A DNA stretch of 64,000 nt from an uncultured Chryseobacterium sp. (GTDB taxonomy: Bacteria > Bacteroidota > Bacteroidia > Flavobacteriales > Weeksellaceae): contig CAJYLH010000023.1 of NCBI GenBank assembly GCA_913775525.1, positions 62,001-126,000 on the forward strand, in the 5' to 3' direction. Numbering within the stretch: the stretch's first letter is position 1; each line of letters opens with the position of its first letter. This document shows, in pieces, positions 25,715-34,839 of the stretch. The position numbers and the translations under genes are program-made. Under the pieces are notes generated by a model, which searched no databases, was not told the origin of the DNA, and saw nothing but the letters and a program-made list of their open reading frames with translations.

Positions 25715-26608
25715 ATGTTTATTACAGAAGAAATTTTAACGGACAGGCTGATCCTGAATGAACTGCAGGCGAACGATCACACCTTTATTTTTGAACTGGT
25801 CAATTCCCCCGGCTGGCTGGAATTTATCGGCGACAGAAATATCCGCACATCAGAAGATGCCATCGCTTATATTGAAAAAATTACAGGCAGTCCTCATATC
25901 AAGTACTGGACAGTGAAACTGAAGGAAGATCATCAGCCGGCAGGAATCATTACCCTAGTAAAAAGGGACTATCTCGAACACTATGATATAGGATTTGCTT
26001 TCCTTCCGCAGTATACCGGAGCCGGATACTCTTCCGAAGCGACCAGGTCTGTACTGGAAGTGCTTCCTGATGAAGTATTGAAAGATAAAATACTGGCCAT
26101 CACCACAGGAGGCAACCACAGGTCTGTCAATCTTCTGGAAAAGCTGAAATTCATCTATGCCGGCAGGGTAGAATCAGACGGAAAAACACTGTTAAAGTAT
26201 GCTTTAAGTGCAGATGAAATCCGGATCGGAAAAATCATCCGTTCATTTTTTAATTTGTTTGACAATACGTTGAAGGAGCCCGATTTCAGGGCAGTAAATG
26301 AGCTGTGCACAGAATCTGTCAACATCATCCGGAAAACCGGTCAGCAGACAGACCTTTACGGACTGGAATCTTTTATTGAACCCAGGAAAAAAATATTGAC
26401 AGACGGAACGTTACAGCAGTTCAGTGAATTTGAAACAGATGGAGAAACCCGGATTATAGGGAATATCGCACAGCACTATTCCAGATACAAAAAAAAGGGA
26501 TGGCTGAACGGCGTGTACTTCGAAGGCAGCGGCCATAAGTTTTTCCATTTGGTGAAAGCGACCGATGGATGGAAAATCGCCCACTTAATCTGGGAAGATG
26601 ACGTTTGA
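25715..26608 (+). CDS. GNAT acetyltransferase fused to an NTF2-like domain
   Basis: 297 residues from the ATG at 25715 (MFITEEILTDRLILNEL). Residues ~1-165 are a RimJ/RimL-type GNAT domain (LTDRLILNELQ, YDIGFAFLPQYTGAGYSSEA). Residues ~170-297 look like an NTF2/SnoaL-type cone (FFNLFDNTLKEPDFRAVNELC, ending DGWKIAHLIWEDDV). The longer frame start at 25616 overlaps the VOC gene and lacks family support. The fused second domain may be a small-molecule pocket. Substrates are unknown. Confidence 0.75.
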   Translation: MFITEEILTDRLILNELQANDHTFIFELVNSPGWLEFIGDRNIRTSEDAIAYIEKITGSPHIKYWTVKLKEDHQPAGIITLVKRDYLEHYDIGFAFLPQYTGAGYSSEATRSVLEVLPDEVLKDKILAITTGGNHRSVNLLEKLKFIYAGRVESDGKTLLKYALSADEIRIGKIIRSFFNLFDNTLKEPDFRAVNELCTESVNIIRKTGQQTDLYGLESFIEPRKKILTDGTLQQFSEFETDGETRIIGNIAQHYSRYKKKGWLNGVYFEGSGHKFFHLVKATDGWKIAHLIWEDDV

Positions 26609-26650
26609 CATGTAATCTGGATCATAAGGGCTGATCATATCAGAAATAAT

Positions 26651-27253
26651 TTATTTTCTTTTCGCCAGTTTATAGGTAAATGCAGTCTTTTTATCCGTTA
26701 AATCCCATGTAGCCAGTTCCTCGGATACTGCTTCCGGATGCTTTTTGCTGATGTCATGCAGGGCATTTCCAACTGATTTCCTGAGGTATTCGCTGTTATC
26801 CGACTTATTTGAACTGATGAGTGCAATAGCTCTAAGCGGATGCTCTTTAAAGTAGGGACGACCCGTCCAGATCCGGAGTCCTTCCGTAACCGCTCTTTTG
26901 ATATTGGGATTAGGATCAGAGAGCCATTTTTTTATGACAGGAAGGCTTTCCTCATATCCCCTGGACGTGCAGTAATAGTCGAAAGCTTTAGCAAGCATTT
27001 CCTGTACCCGCCAGTTTGGGTCATCTGCTACTCGGCTTTCAAGGATAGAGAGCGCTTTTGGATGGGTTGGGGAAAGCTGCCCTAACAGGTATACAGCCAG
27101 TATTCTCACCTGATAGCTGTCATCAGCAAGATATTGTATAGCAAGGTCTACATGCTGTATATCCTGATTGGTTAAAATCTTGTCCCCGGCTTCTATGATG
27201 TGTTTAAAGCCATGTTCAGTCTGCCTGATTCGGTCAATGATTGTTTCATGCAT
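26651..27253 (-). CDS. HEAT-repeat protein, AlkD-like DNA alkylation repair family
   Basis: 200 residues from MHETIIDRIRQTEH. Mostly helical, with HEAT-type repeats (IQYLADDSYQVRILAVYLLGQL, KKWLSDPNPNIKRAVTEGLRIW, YLRKSVGNALHDISKKHP). The pattern fits the AlkD/DNA-alkylation-repair HEAT family, whose members excise alkylated bases, but I cannot verify the catalytic Asp/Trp pocket. An upstream in-frame start at 27277 adds eight residues. It lies 36 bp after a GNAT gene on the same strand. Confidence 0.75.
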   Translation of the reverse strand: MHETIIDRIRQTEHGFKHIIEAGDKILTNQDIQHVDLAIQYLADDSYQVRILAVYLLGQLSPTHPKALSILESRVADDPNWRVQEMLAKAFDYYCTSRGYEESLPVIKKWLSDPNPNIKRAVTEGLRIWTGRPYFKEHPLRAIALISSNKSDNSEYLRKSVGNALHDISKKHPEAVSEELATWDLTDKKTAFTYKLAKRK

Positions 27254-27289
27254 TAAGCTCCGTTTTATTAATGACACCTGTTGCTGAAC

Positions 27290-27739
27290 TCACACGCTGA
27301 TTTGGTAAATCCGTGATTCTTCTCCCCAGGGATGATACCCCTGGCCGATGTATTTGAATCCATATTTTTCATAGTACCCTGTATGATCCGTACACAGATT
27401 CAGGAAGGCAAAACCTGATTCTTTCGCATCTTTTCTGGCCTGGTCAATAAGCCGTTTCCCATAGCCGTTACCTCTGTGCTGTTCATCGATAAACATAGCA
27501 CACAGCCAGGGATACAGGTCCATCCGGCTGATGAAGTCATTGGTGATCAGCCCGGCACATCCGATGATTTCATCTTCCATCTCTAACAGGTACCATTGTG
27601 GCAGTGCCTGTTCTGCATCAAGACAATGGGAGATGCAGTCTTCATAAATGGCAGGAGGCACTTCGGACCAGCTGTCCTGAAAGTATTGGATAGCCTGGTC
27701 TTTATATTCAGGATTCTTTCTGACGGATATTATTTTCAT
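27290..27739 (-). CDS. GNAT-family N-acetyltransferase
   Basis: 149 residues with a complete GNAT fold: WYLLEMEDEIIGCAGLI, then the acetyl-CoA loop DEQHRGNGYGKRLIDQARKDA, then LCTDHTGYYEKYGFKYI. The substrate is unknown. It is on the same strand as, and close to, the AlkD-like gene and the HXXEE membrane-protein gene. Confidence 0.85.
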   Translation of the reverse strand: MKIISVRKNPEYKDQAIQYFQDSWSEVPPAIYEDCISHCLDAEQALPQWYLLEMEDEIIGCAGLITNDFISRMDLYPWLCAMFIDEQHRGNGYGKRLIDQARKDAKESGFAFLNLCTDHTGYYEKYGFKYIGQGYHPWGEESRIYQISV

Positions 27740-27787
27740 TACATGATGATTGATGATCTTGAATAATTAAAAGTACGAAAACAAATC

Positions 27788-28471
27788 TTAAAGGAGAGCA
27801 GATCCCTGTTGATTTAAATCATTCCTTCGCCTGATCAGCAAACGGTAAATAGCCAGGCAACCCGGGATCATAGGGAGAACTGCCGTCCACATACCCGGAA
27901 AGTAGTAGTGCCCGGTAGTTCTGAAATAAAAATTAGGCATTTCCCGGATGGTGGCTCCGTCAATGGATGCTGTTACAGGATGCGGATCGTGCGGAAGCAG
28001 ATCCGGACTGATCAGCGGGAAAATAAAATGGGTAAACTCTGCCACACCGGGGCCGATGAATATGAACCAGGCTACGAATCCGGCAATGGGAACCTTATAA
28101 TATAGACCGAGTGAGGTGAGCGTATATATTACCGGTCCGATAAGGGCAAAGACCATCAGGAAACTTTTCTCACTCCACGGAATCCCAAACAGCCGGCTCA
28201 TCGCCGGTGCAAAGCCCGTCAGGTATTCTTCAACAATATGAATCTGAAGCCCTGCAACGGTAAGGATAAACAGGGGGAGGATAATACCGGGATCAACAGG
28301 TTTTCTCAGATAGGTAAAATACCAGCAGAAAAGACCGATTAATGCTGAGCCTCCAACAATAATAACAGGTGCGAGCCCAATGGATAAGTAGCCCATGACC
28401 GGAGCTACAATAGTAAAGATACTCGCGGTAAGAAGGCTTAATTTCTGAGTGGATGATAAAGGCTTTTTCAT
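27788..28471 (-). CDS. HXXEE-domain membrane protein
   Basis: 227 residues, about six hydrophobic segments, with the signature HIVEE (His78-Glu82) at the end of a helix, a second conserved-type AEFTHF further on, and GHYYFPGM near the C-terminus. These match the HXXEE membrane family, whose activity is not established. It sits between two minus-strand genes and is divergent from none, so its own promoter or readthrough from the Crp/Fnr gene is possible. Confidence 0.8.
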   Translation of the reverse strand: MKKPLSSTQKLSLLTASIFTIVAPVMGYLSIGLAPVIIVGGSALIGLFCWYFTYLRKPVDPGIILPLFILTVAGLQIHIVEEYLTGFAPAMSRLFGIPWSEKSFLMVFALIGPVIYTLTSLGLYYKVPIAGFVAWFIFIGPGVAEFTHFIFPLISPDLLPHDPHPVTASIDGATIREMPNFYFRTTGHYYFPGMWTAVLPMIPGCLAIYRLLIRRRNDLNQQGSALL

Positions 28472-28537
28472 GATACTTTGATTTGCTCCGAAGGTACCTC
28501 AGTTATACCATCCTGCATTTATCAAATGATAAAAAAG

Positions 28538-29122
28538 CTACTTCATGGCGCGGATCCTGCTTAAGGATACCTGTGTAATGCCCAGGTAAGAAGCAAGATC
28601 CGCAAGACTGATCCGCTGCAGAAGCGATCCGTTCTCTTTCAGAAACTTATGGTAAGCTGCGTATGCTTTTTCCTCCAGCATGCCGCCCATCCTGTCCATC
28701 ATATTGACCGCCGCCAGTGAAAGAAGTTTCCTGTAAAATTTTTCTGCAGAATGGTAACGTGTGCAGATAATTTCCAGGTCATCATGGTTAAGGCAGGTGA
28801 TCACCGTATCTTCAAGTGCCATAACGGAAAACTCAGAGGGTTGCTGAAGCACAAAACTGTCGAGGACCGTAAACATGTTTCCTTCAGGAAAAAACCGCAT
28901 GATGAATTCACGGGTATCCGTATAAAAAAAAGTTTTGACCAGTCCGCTGTCTATAAAATAGATCCGGTTGCAGACCATCCCTGTTTCCAGAACGAGTTCC
29001 CCCTTCCGGTATCGTTTTTCATACAGTTTTGCGGCAAGTAGGTCCTTTACTTCATTTTCCAGGTCGCATAGAGACTCGGCAAAGTCAACAAAGCCTATTG
29101 GTAAATTTTCGTATTCATTCAT
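28538..29122 (-). CDS. Crp/Fnr-family transcriptional regulator
   Basis: 194 residues: a cyclic-nucleotide-binding-type beta-roll (KGELVLETGMVCNRIYFIDSGLVKTFF, then FPEGNMFTVLDSFV) and a C-terminal HTH (ISLADLASYLGITQVSLSRIR). The residues that bind cAMP phosphate in Crp are not conserved, as is usual in Bacteroidota. A second protein of this type is at 41281. The target genes are unknown; the HXXEE gene directly downstream is a candidate. Confidence 0.85.
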   Translation of the reverse strand: MNEYENLPIGFVDFAESLCDLENEVKDLLAAKLYEKRYRKGELVLETGMVCNRIYFIDSGLVKTFFYTDTREFIMRFFPEGNMFTVLDSFVLQQPSEFSVMALEDTVITCLNHDDLEIICTRYHSAEKFYRKLLSLAAVNMMDRMGGMLEEKAYAAYHKFLKENGSLLQRISLADLASYLGITQVSLSRIRAMK

Positions 29123-29194
29123 CGTCTGATTGTAGGATGCGTTCCGGATGCCAATGCCATTTCTGTTCAGTCATGAGCGATCGCTGACACGGTA

Positions 29195-29731
29195 TTACCG
29201 GTTATTCAGTTTAGCATACATTTCCAGGCTGATCCATCTGTCGTTTTTGATCTCACAGTCCCTCATCGTACCCTCATATTCAAATCCAAGGGATTTCATG
29301 ACCTTCCTGCTGCCCAGGTTTCCCGTTTCTACGACCGCCTCAATGCGATGCACAGACATAAAGTCGAAAGCATACCGGCATGCGGCATGGCCGGCCTCCG
29401 TAATAATTCCTTTGCCCCAGTTTTCAGGTAACAGCCAGTACCCGGTTTGAATTTTCCGGTTTTCCTTGCTCCAGTCATTAAATCCTATGGCTCCGAGAAA
29501 GGTAGGGTTATGGCGGTTGCAGACTGCCCACCAGATTCCTTTTTCTTCTTCTACAATCTGCCTGAACCAGTCCATCTGCTCCTGGGTTGCAGACAGGCTG
29601 TCATACTGCACTCCATAATATTTAATGACCTCTTGATGAGAAAGGCCCCGGTATACTTCTTCAATATCATCTTCCCGGAATTGGCGCAGGATCAGTCGTT
29701 CGGTGGTTAATACAGGGAAAATATTCATCAT
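29195..29731 (-). CDS. GNAT acetyltransferase, RimJ/RimL type
   Basis: 178 residues beginning LTTERLILRQFREDDIEEVY, with the acetyl-CoA loop LLPENWGKGIITEAGHAACRYAF and the end SRKVMKSLGFEYEGTMRDCE. This is the ribosomal-protein/small-molecule N-acetyltransferase branch. The specific substrate cannot be told. It is on the same strand as the Crp/Fnr gene that follows. Confidence 0.87.
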   Translation of the reverse strand: MMNIFPVLTTERLILRQFREDDIEEVYRGLSHQEVIKYYGVQYDSLSATQEQMDWFRQIVEEEKGIWWAVCNRHNPTFLGAIGFNDWSKENRKIQTGYWLLPENWGKGIITEAGHAACRYAFDFMSVHRIEAVVETGNLGSRKVMKSLGFEYEGTMRDCEIKNDRWISLEMYAKLNNR

Positions 29732-29820
29732 GATACATTCAAATCACATTATTTTTGCAAAGTTTGGTACATTATAAATTTTCATCATCGTGTAATTGGC
29801 CTGTAAGAGAAATCAGATAA

Positions 29821-30201
29821 TCATTGCTTATTCACACTCCACGTCCCACTGCTTTTCCCCATTTTCCAGGTTCCGCTATGGGTTTCCATATTTCCGTACA
29901 AAGTAAACCCGGAATTGGGAGATGAAGCAACGTGAAGGCTTGCTCCGGAAAAAATTTCGGTATAATACCTGTCCTCGACACCGTTAGAAGATCGGATTAC
30001 TTCTACCGATCCGCTTTTTTTGATGTCAAGCACCAGGGTACCGCTTTCATCCCCGCTGTAGCTTCCGGACCATCTTCCCATATAAGCGGATGTTTGGGCT
30101 TGTTGTTCTTTTTTTAACTGCATATCATCCAGAATCTGTTCACAGGAATTAAAGATCATTGCAGTCAACGCACTTACAAAAAGTAATTTTAGATGCTTCA
30201 T
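29821..30201 (-). CDS. Lipoprotein of unknown function
   Basis: 126 residues. MKHLKLLFVSALTAMIFNSC is a lipoprotein signal with the lipobox ending NSC. The mature part contains YMGRWSGSYSGDESGTLVLDI and GSGTWSV-like Gly-Trp repeats, which suggest a small lipocalin- or beta-sandwich-type protein. It faces the efflux operon across a 330-bp divergent gap. Confidence 0.7.
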   Translation of the reverse strand: MKHLKLLFVSALTAMIFNSCEQILDDMQLKKEQQAQTSAYMGRWSGSYSGDESGTLVLDIKKSGSVEVIRSSNGVEDRYYTEIFSGASLHVASSPNSGFTLYGNMETHSGTWKMGKSSGTWSVNKQ

Positions 30202-30531
30202 GGCTTAAAAATTTTATGGTGTGGTCGCATTTAAAAACGCGGTTTTATTTTCTGGTTAAAGTAATAAAATATTCTCATATGGTCGAACTGCAGAAATGAT
30301 ATTTTGATCGTCAAAATTTATTTACAGGATATATTGTGTTGAAAGACAAAATAAAAGCTGATCATCAGGTTTTATTTTGATTACTCAATACCGTTTTTAA
30401 AGTTTGTACCTATCAATTTCTAAACAGTTCATTTCTACAGTTCACCTTTCAATTACCGCACTTCAGTCACAAAAAAGGGCTCCAGGATTCTTCTGCATTT
30501 ACTTTTGTACTGAATTTCAAGAAAAACAGAA
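30202..30531. other. Divergent regulatory gap upstream of the efflux operon
   Basis: A/T-rich DNA without a gene. The plus-strand box TACTTTTG (30500-30507) matches TAnnTTTG and lies 24 bp before the start of the efflux adaptor gene. No clear operator palindrome was found. Confidence 0.55.
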
Positions 30532-31674
30532 ATGAAGTACATCAGGAACCATAGCATATTGAATACAGGATTATATATAGTGATTCTATTACTGGCCCAA
30601 AGCTGTAAAGATGGAACGCGAAAAGATCAGGCCATGCAGTCGGAACCTGTACAGGCAGAAGTACTTACACTGCATCCGGGAGAAGCCATAGTAGAGCAGG
30701 TTTTTCCGGCCAGTCTCCAGGGGAAAGACAATGTTCAGCTGAGGCCCCAGATCAGCGGATATATCGATAAAATATTTGCAGATGAAGGAGCCTTTGTAAA
30801 AGCCGGGCAGCCTTTGTTCAGGATTAATGCCAGTGTATACCGGGAGCAGAAAAATACGGCTGCTGCCGCATTAGGAATGGCAAAATCCCAGCTTGCCTCT
30901 GCAAAACTGGAACTGGATAAATATAAAATCCTGAGTGAAAATAAAGTGGTGGCAGATTTTCAGTACCGTAAAGCTAAAACCAATTATGACAATGCTCTGG
31001 CGGCAGTAAAACAGCAGCAGGCCCTGGTTGCTTCTGCTGACCTTAATCTGGGTTTCTCTGTCGTTAAAGCGCCTGTCAGTGGCTACATTGGCAGGATCCC
31101 CAACAGGATCGGCGCACTGGTAAGTCCTAATGATGCGCAGGCTTTAACAACCCTTTCGCAAGTCAGTGAAATCTATGTGTATTTTTCCCTGCCTGAAAAA
31201 GAAATCCTGAACATTAATGCGTCCCGTCCGGGGAAAACCTTAATTGAAAAACTGAAAAGCTTTCAGGATATCACCTTATTGCTTGCCGACGGTAAGCCGT
31301 ACAGCCATACCGGAAAAATTGATATGATGGACGGGCAGTTTGATCCGAATACCGGTTCAGTGTCGCTGCGGGCATCGTTCCCGAATCCGGAAGGATTACT
31401 CCGTACCGGAAATACCGGCCGTATTGTGTTGAGGACTACCGAGCAGGATGTCTATAAAATCCCGCTTTTGGCAACGTATGAAGTCCAGGATAAGATATTT
31501 ATAGGCTTGGTTAACCGTCAGAACAAAGTGATCAGGCTTCCTTTGAAAGACTATATCCGGTCGGGCAATTTTTACCTGCTCAGATCCGGCTTTCAACCCG
31601 GAGACCGGATCATTGCCAACGAGCTAGCTTCCATTCCTGAAAATTCGGTCATCACTCCAAAAGCCTTCAAGTAA
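30532..31674 (+). CDS. RND efflux periplasmic adaptor (membrane-fusion protein)
   Basis: 380 residues with a lipoprotein signal ending LLAQSC. It carries the lipoyl/barrel-sandwich pattern (RPQISGYIDKIFADEGAFVKAGQ and FSVVKAPVSGYIGRI), a coiled-coil hairpin between the halves (AAAALGMAKSQLASAKLELDKY), and a beta-barrel part near DMMDGQFDPNTGSVSLRA. It links the inner-membrane pump to the outer-membrane channel in the periplasm. First gene of a six-gene operon. Confidence 0.92.
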   Translation: MKYIRNHSILNTGLYIVILLLAQSCKDGTRKDQAMQSEPVQAEVLTLHPGEAIVEQVFPASLQGKDNVQLRPQISGYIDKIFADEGAFVKAGQPLFRINASVYREQKNTAAAALGMAKSQLASAKLELDKYKILSENKVVADFQYRKAKTNYDNALAAVKQQQALVASADLNLGFSVVKAPVSGYIGRIPNRIGALVSPNDAQALTTLSQVSEIYVYFSLPEKEILNINASRPGKTLIEKLKSFQDITLLLADGKPYSHTGKIDMMDGQFDPNTGSVSLRASFPNPEGLLRTGNTGRIVLRTTEQDVYKIPLLATYEVQDKIFIGLVNRQNKVIRLPLKDYIRSGNFYLLRSGFQPGDRIIANELASIPENSVITPKAFK

Positions 31675-31686
31675 AACTGCTGAATT

Positions 31687-34600
31687 ATGTTGAACAAAAT
31701 TATTAAAAGACCCGTACTGGCAACGGTCATTTCCATCATACTCGTGCTGCTGGGCGTTGTAGGACTTCAACGCATCCCGATGACGCAATTTCCTGAGATT
31801 GCTCCGCCTACTGTTTTCGTATCCGGTGTTTATCCCGGAGCCAATGCAGAGAGTGTGATCCGTTCTGTGATTACACCGCTGGAGCAGGCCATTAACGGAG
31901 TGGAGAACATGCAGTACATGACTTCCAGTGCTTCTAATGACGGTGGTTTTTCCATTACCATTATTTTTAAGCAAGGGGTAGACCCGGATCAGGCGGCCGT
32001 CAATGTTCAGAACCGGGTAGCTCAGGTCAATGCCCAGCTTCCTGCAGAAGTGATCCGTTTAGGGCTGACTACGACCAAGCAACAGACCAGCAACCTGATG
32101 GTAGTGAATATCAACAGTGAGAAACCGGAACTTTATGACGAGGCTTTCCTTCAGAATTATGCCAATATCAACCTGGTTCCCGAGCTGAAAAGGATTCCCG
32201 GAGTAGGAAATGTTACGCTTTACGGGGCTAAAGACTATTCGGTCCGCGTCTGGATCAATCCGTCGAAACTGGCTGCTTACGGTCTGGTTCCTTCCGATGT
32301 GGAAACGGCGATCCAGAACTACAGCTTTGAATCTTCACCCGGGGCTCTGGGAGAAGAATCGGATGCTCAGCTACAGTATGTATTGCGGTACAAAGGAAAA
32401 CTGAATAAGCCTGAAGAATTTGAAAAGATCATTTTGCGCTCGAAAACGGACGGCTCTGTCTTGCGGCTGACGGATGTGGCCAGGATTGAATTCGGGCTGT
32501 CCAATTATTCCAGCGATACTTTTACAGACGGAAAGCCTTCAGTGGTGTTTTCTGTTATCCAGGCCAGTGGTTCCAACGCCAACGAAATTGCCATCAAAGT
32601 TGAGGAGTCGTTGAAGAAATTCCAGGCCGGCGTGCCGGATGGCATTAAATGCGAAATCATCCAGAATACCAAAGACCGTCTGGATGCGTCCATTTCACAG
32701 ATGAAATCCACCCTGATCGAAGCTTTTGTATTGGTATTCATTGTCGTACTGGTATTCCTCCAGGATTTCAGGTCAACTATTATTCCGGCTATTGCCGTTC
32801 CCGTATCCATTATCGGGACCATCTTTTTCATGTATCTGATCGGGTTTTCGGTCAATGTGCTCACCCTGTTTGCCTTGGTCCTGGCCATTGGAATTGTGGT
32901 GGATGATGCCATCGTGGTCGTTGAAGCCATCCATGCAAAAATGGAAGAAACCGGTGAAAATGCCAGAACGGCAACGGTTTCGGCCATGAGTGAAATCAGC
33001 GGGGCTATTATTTCGATTACCCTCGTAATGTCAGCCGTATTCCTTCCCGTAGGTTTTATGGAGGGTCCGGCCGGAGTTTTCTATAAACAGTTCTCTTATA
33101 CACTGGCCATTGCGATTCTGATTTCAGCCGTTAATGCCCTTACCCTAAGCCCGGCGTTATGTGCTTTACTGCTGAAGAACCATCATCCGGAAGATGAAGG
33201 AAAAAACAAAAAGTTTACCCAAAGGTTTGCCGGGGCTTTCAATGCCGGTTTTGAGCGTCTGACCGATAAGTATGTTGGTGCGATCCGGTTTTTGGGTAAA
33301 AGAAAAATCATTGCCCTCGGGGCATTAGCCCTCATTGCTTTTGGTGCATTCTCCCTGATGAACAATGCCCAGAAAGGATTTATACCGGAAGAGGATGATA
33401 ATAACCTCACTTTCGTGGTCAATCTTCAGGCCGGTGCCAACCTGCAATACATCACCCGCGAAATGGAAAAAGCAACGGAAATTGTTCGCCGGATGCCCGA
33501 AGTAAAAAGTATCAGCACTGTTTCCGGCTTCAACCTGTTCAGCTCCGCGGCTTCACCTAATTCTGCCATGGGCTTCATTACCCTTAAAAATCCCAAAGAC
33601 CGGGGAGCAGTATCGGATATGAACAAGGTGATGGAAAAAATACAGGCTGCAGTAAAAGGAAAAATTAAAGGAGAATTCATGATTTTCAGAAATCCGGCAG
33701 TAGAAGGATTCGGAAATGCAGGAGGTGTGGAATTGGTGCTTCAGGACCGGGCTTCTGGAAGTATTGCCGATTTTGAAAAGATCAGCAGGAAAGTGATTGA
33801 TGCTTTAAGCAAAAGGCCGGAGATCGGGACTGCATTCACCAGTTTCCGAAGCGATTATCCGCAGTATGAAGTGGTGCTGGATGAAGACAAAGCGCAGCAG
33901 CTGGGCCTTACTCCCAAAGAAATCATGGATGTGATGCAGCTGTACCTAACCGGTTCCCAAACGACAGATTTTATCCGTTTCGGAAGATTATACCGGGTCA
34001 ATGTGCGTTCTGAAGCGGGATTTCGGAAAAATGAAGCTTCTCTGGACAACATTATGATCCGCAACCGCGACAATAAGATGGTTCCGGTATCTACGCTGGT
34101 CAGCCTTAAAAAAGCCTACGGGCCTCAGGTAATCAGCCGGTATAACCTCTATAACAGCATTTCAGTGAATGCCAATGCTGCCGGAGGAGCCAGCACCGGG
34201 AAAGTCATGAGCGTCATTGATGAGGTGCTGCAGAAAGAACTGCCGAAAGGCTACAGTTATGAATATGGTGGCCTCAGCTTACAGGAACGGAATTCAGGTT
34301 CGCAGATGATCTTTATTTTCGGGCTGAGCATCCTGTTTGTCTACTTCCTGCTTTCTGCACAGTATGAAAGCTACCTGTTGCCCCTGGCTGTAATGCTGTC
34401 GATCCCGACAGGGATTTTAGGGGTTTTTATCGCCACGGGATTAGCCGGCATTGATAATAATATTTATGTCCAGATCGCATTGATCATGCTGGTAGGGCTT
34501 TTGGCTAAAAATGCTATCCTGATTGTGGAATTTGCCATACGGCAGCGCAAAGCAGGGCTGTCTGTCTTTGAAGCCGGCATAGCAGGGGCGAAAATGCGTC

Positions 34601-34839
34601 TGCGTCCGATTCTGATGACCTCTTTTGCGTTTGTTGCCGGACTCATACCGCTGATGTTTGCCAGAGGCGGGACTGCGATGGGGAACAAGTCCATCAGCAT
34701 CAGTGCCGCCGGGGGAATGTTAAGCGGCGTGATCCTGGGGGTGGTGATTATCCCGGTTCTGTATATGGTGTTCCAATGGCTGCAGGATAAAGTATCAATC
34801 AATAAAAACAAGAGAGATGAAAACACTCACAGAATATAG
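31687..34839 (+). CDS. RND-family efflux pump (HAE1/AcrB type)
   Basis: 1050 residues, full length for the family. Proton-relay residues are visible in GIVVDDAIVVVEAI (the Asp pair in TM4) and in LVGLLAKNAILIVEFA (the Lys of TM10). Other features are the N-terminal RPVLATVISIILVLLG helix, PMTQFPEIAPPTV, and FIPEEDDNN at the start of the second half. It forms a trimer in the inner membrane and exports drugs or metabolites using proton flux. Its stop overlaps the next gene's start by 23 bp. Confidence 0.95.
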   Translation: MLNKIIKRPVLATVISIILVLLGVVGLQRIPMTQFPEIAPPTVFVSGVYPGANAESVIRSVITPLEQAINGVENMQYMTSSASNDGGFSITIIFKQGVDPDQAAVNVQNRVAQVNAQLPAEVIRLGLTTTKQQTSNLMVVNINSEKPELYDEAFLQNYANINLVPELKRIPGVGNVTLYGAKDYSVRVWINPSKLAAYGLVPSDVETAIQNYSFESSPGALGEESDAQLQYVLRYKGKLNKPEEFEKIILRSKTDGSVLRLTDVARIEFGLSNYSSDTFTDGKPSVVFSVIQASGSNANEIAIKVEESLKKFQAGVPDGIKCEIIQNTKDRLDASISQMKSTLIEAFVLVFIVVLVFLQDFRSTIIPAIAVPVSIIGTIFFMYLIGFSVNVLTLFALVLAIGIVVDDAIVVVEAIHAKMEETGENARTATVSAMSEISGAIISITLVMSAVFLPVGFMEGPAGVFYKQFSYTLAIAILISAVNALTLSPALCALLLKNHHPEDEGKNKKFTQRFAGAFNAGFERLTDKYVGAIRFLGKRKIIALGALALIAFGAFSLMNNAQKGFIPEEDDNNLTFVVNLQAGANLQYITREMEKATEIVRRMPEVKSISTVSGFNLFSSAASPNSAMGFITLKNPKDRGAVSDMNKVMEKIQAAVKGKIKGEFMIFRNPAVEGFGNAGGVELVLQDRASGSIADFEKISRKVIDALSKRPEIGTAFTSFRSDYPQYEVVLDEDKAQQLGLTPKEIMDVMQLYLTGSQTTDFIRFGRLYRVNVRSEAGFRKNEASLDNIMIRNRDNKMVPVSTLVSLKKAYGPQVISRYNLYNSISVNANAAGGASTGKVMSVIDEVLQKELPKGYSYEYGGLSLQERNSGSQMIFIFGLSILFVYFLLSAQYESYLLPLAVMLSIPTGILGVFIATGLAGIDNNIYVQIALIMLVGLLAKNAILIVEFAIRQRKAGLSVFEAGIAGAKMRLRPILMTSFAFVAGLIPLMFARGGTAMGNKSISISAAGGMLSGVILGVVIIPVLYMVFQWLQDKVSINKNKRDENTHRI

